A stretch of 64,000 nucleotides of DNA, taken from the NCBI GenBank assembly GCA_011947345.1, contig JAAVTG010000354.1, positions 38,632-102,631 of the forward strand. The letters are read 5' to 3'. This stretch comes from Phytophthora quininea. Its lineage: Eukaryota > Oomycota > Peronosporomycetes > Peronosporales > Peronosporaceae. Made by a program: the position numbers and the translations under genes. Below are positions 62,501 through 64,000 of the stretch, one piece after another. Below the pieces are notes generated by a model. The model made no database searches. It was not told the DNA's origin and worked only from the letters and a program-made list of their open reading frames with translations. Position 1 is the stretch's first letter. Every line of letters begins with the position of its first letter.

Positions 62501-64000
62501 CTTGATGAACACTTCCTCCATCGTCGTCACTGAAATGCCGTACGACAGCACCGCCAGCTTCTCCAGACTCTCATCCAACTTGCGGAACATCTGTGGGAAG
62601 AGCGACGAGCTGTCGAGGGGTAGCTGGAACGCGATCTCCGTGCCCACGTTGCTCAGCACAGTGCTGGACGGGATGTAGCGCTTGACAAAGTTGATCATGT
62701 TCGCGTCGTCGCAGCGCTCCTCCTTGACGATGGTCAAGTTGTAGCCCACGCCGAAGCGGTTCTTGAGGAACAGCGCCGACCCGCAGCATCGCAGCTCGCC
62801 CTCGGCCATGATGGCGATACGGTCGCCCAGGATGTCGGCTTCGTCCATGAAGTGCGTCGTGAGCACCATCACGCGGTCCTGGCGGTTGGCCATCAGGATC
62901 TCCCACGTGCTGCGGCGCGAGTACGGGTCCATTCCGGAGGTCGGTTCGTCCAGGAACACGAGCGAGCTGTCGCCCAGCAACGAGATCGCCACCGACAGCT
63001 TCCGCTTCATACCTCCGGACAGAGCACTGGAAATCGTGTCGCGCTTGTCCACGAGTCCGACCTCGCGGATCTTGGCCGTGACCTCGTCCTTCAGCTCTTC
63101 GCCCCGATAGCCCTTGATGCGAGCGTAGAATTCGAGGTGGTCTTGCACGGACAGCTCCGGGTACAGTACGTCGTGCTGGAAGCAGATGCCGAGCGACTCG
63201 CGGAGCTCGTCCATGTCTTCCCGCAGCGAGAGTCCGTGGAAGGTGGCGTCGCCTGCGGTCGGGGGCGTCACACCCGTGAGCATGGAGATCAGAGTCGTCT
63301 TGCCTGCTCCGTTGTGGCCGAGCAGACATGTGATCTGGCCCGAGTACATGCTGATATGCAGCCCCTTCACAGCCTCCTTTTGCCACCGGGGACTTGGAAC
63401 ACCTTCCGAAGACCCTGCACCGACAGCGCCTCGCCTGTCTGTTCCTGGTTCTTCAAGTCGGCGCTCACCTGCTCGACGTTGGGGTTCACCTCCACTTCCA
63501 ATGCAGCTGCGTCTTCGCTCGTGTTTGCCGTGGCGGCGGACTTGCGGAACTTCATCCAGTACGACGGACGCAGCGGGAAGTACCATTTCTCGGGAGTGCC
63601 GTACTCCTTCGGGATGGCCTTCTCAAAGTACAGTCCGAGCAGCGTGTACACGATGGTGTCGAGGGCGAAATAGTAGAGCGCCGTGGAGAAGCGGAAGTTT
63701 TGATGGGGTCGGAAGCGCTGGCGAACGAGATGCCGACGCCCGACGTTTCCGACGACGCGAGCGAGTCGACCCCGAAGACGAGCGCTGCCGGTGCCAAGAT
63801 GCAGACCGCGTTCTTGGACGACTCCGCGGACGAGTCGTTGAACCCCGCCGTGACGCCGTACATGACGAAGAAGAGGATGAAGCCGACGTAGACGCCCGTG
63901 CGCGACCGCGAAAACATGGTGCTGATCATGAAGGCGAAGGCCAGCACGCTGAGACTGAAGAGGAAGAAGAAGAGGAACAGCAGCAAGGCGCTCGAGTTCG
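59569..64000 (-). pseudogene. ABCA-2: ABCA-type full transporter (5' end outside window, three frame changes)
   Basis: Minus strand, entering from the right edge. TMD1 helices (LSVLAFAFMISTMFS; VGFILFFVMYGVTAGF) at about 63986-63780, NBD1 with GHNGAGKTT (about 63322-63296), LSGGMKRKLS, LVFLDEPTSGMDP and an intact H-loop TTHFMDEA, TMD2 (about 62260-60950) with FAAVLFIVISFAYYPASIVV, NBD2 with GINGAGKTT (about 60715-60690) and LSGGNKRKLS, and a C-terminal regulatory domain to the stop at 59571-59569. Frame changes near 63700, 63390, 61710 (one G lost against ABCA-1) and 60970 (one T lost). It is the more complete copy. It exports or flips lipids by family analogy; the substrate is unknown. Confidence 0.9.

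Overview
The window looks like a repeat-rich nuclear region of an oomycete, most likely Phytophthora-like. This is inferred from the host genes (an adaptin tail and full-length ABCA-type transporters), from chromodomain Ty3/Gypsy elements that carry a second RNase H, and from DIRS-like and Copia elements together. No species can be named from the sequence alone. I found no rRNA, tRNA or CRISPR array.

Host backbone, left to right: the 3' end of a beta-adaptin gene (1-684, +), probably AP-4 beta; an ABCA-type transporter copy (ABCA-1, 942-4882 and 32169-32472, +) split by an insertion; a helical-repeat, possibly focadhesin-like gene (minus; 5' part about 59360-57073, 3' part 33873-32581), also split; and a second ABCA copy (ABCA-2, 63999-59569, minus) that runs off the right edge. 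The two ABCA copies are inverted and tail-to-tail around the focadhesin-like gene. ABCA-1 lacks most of its first membrane domain. All these genes carry single-base indels.

The left insertion is nested four deep: ABCA-1 contains Gypsy-1 (4883-32168, TSD CCTGG), whose gag contains a DIRS-like tyrosine-recombinase element (about 5950-27500), whose ORF1 contains Gypsy-2 copy A (6383-22020, TSD TGTG). The right insertion is nested three deep: the focadhesin-like gene contains a Copia element (33879-57067, minus, TSD GTCAA in element sense), whose gag contains Gypsy-2 copy B (40842-56457, minus, TSD CTCG). A 2.57-kb tandem duplication then copied the Copia/Gypsy-2 junction. LTR divergence counted by eye (about 2% Gypsy-1, 1.8% Copia, below 1% Gypsy-2) agrees with this order.

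The most interesting element is Gypsy-2 (15.6 kb, two inverted copies). It has a very long gag, a conventional RNase H that has lost catalytic acids followed by a second RNase H that keeps all four, a chromodomain after integrase, and about 3.3 kb of antisense coding sequence between pol and the 3' LTR that encodes a coiled-coil protein and a Trp-rich basic domain. The two copies also share the same 5'-LTR versus 3'-LTR differences, which ordinary reverse transcription should not produce.

Many disruptions are one-base, often homopolymer, indels. From one sequence I cannot separate real pseudogenisation from uncorrected long-read error, so 'pseudogene' labels here mean 'frame broken as given'.
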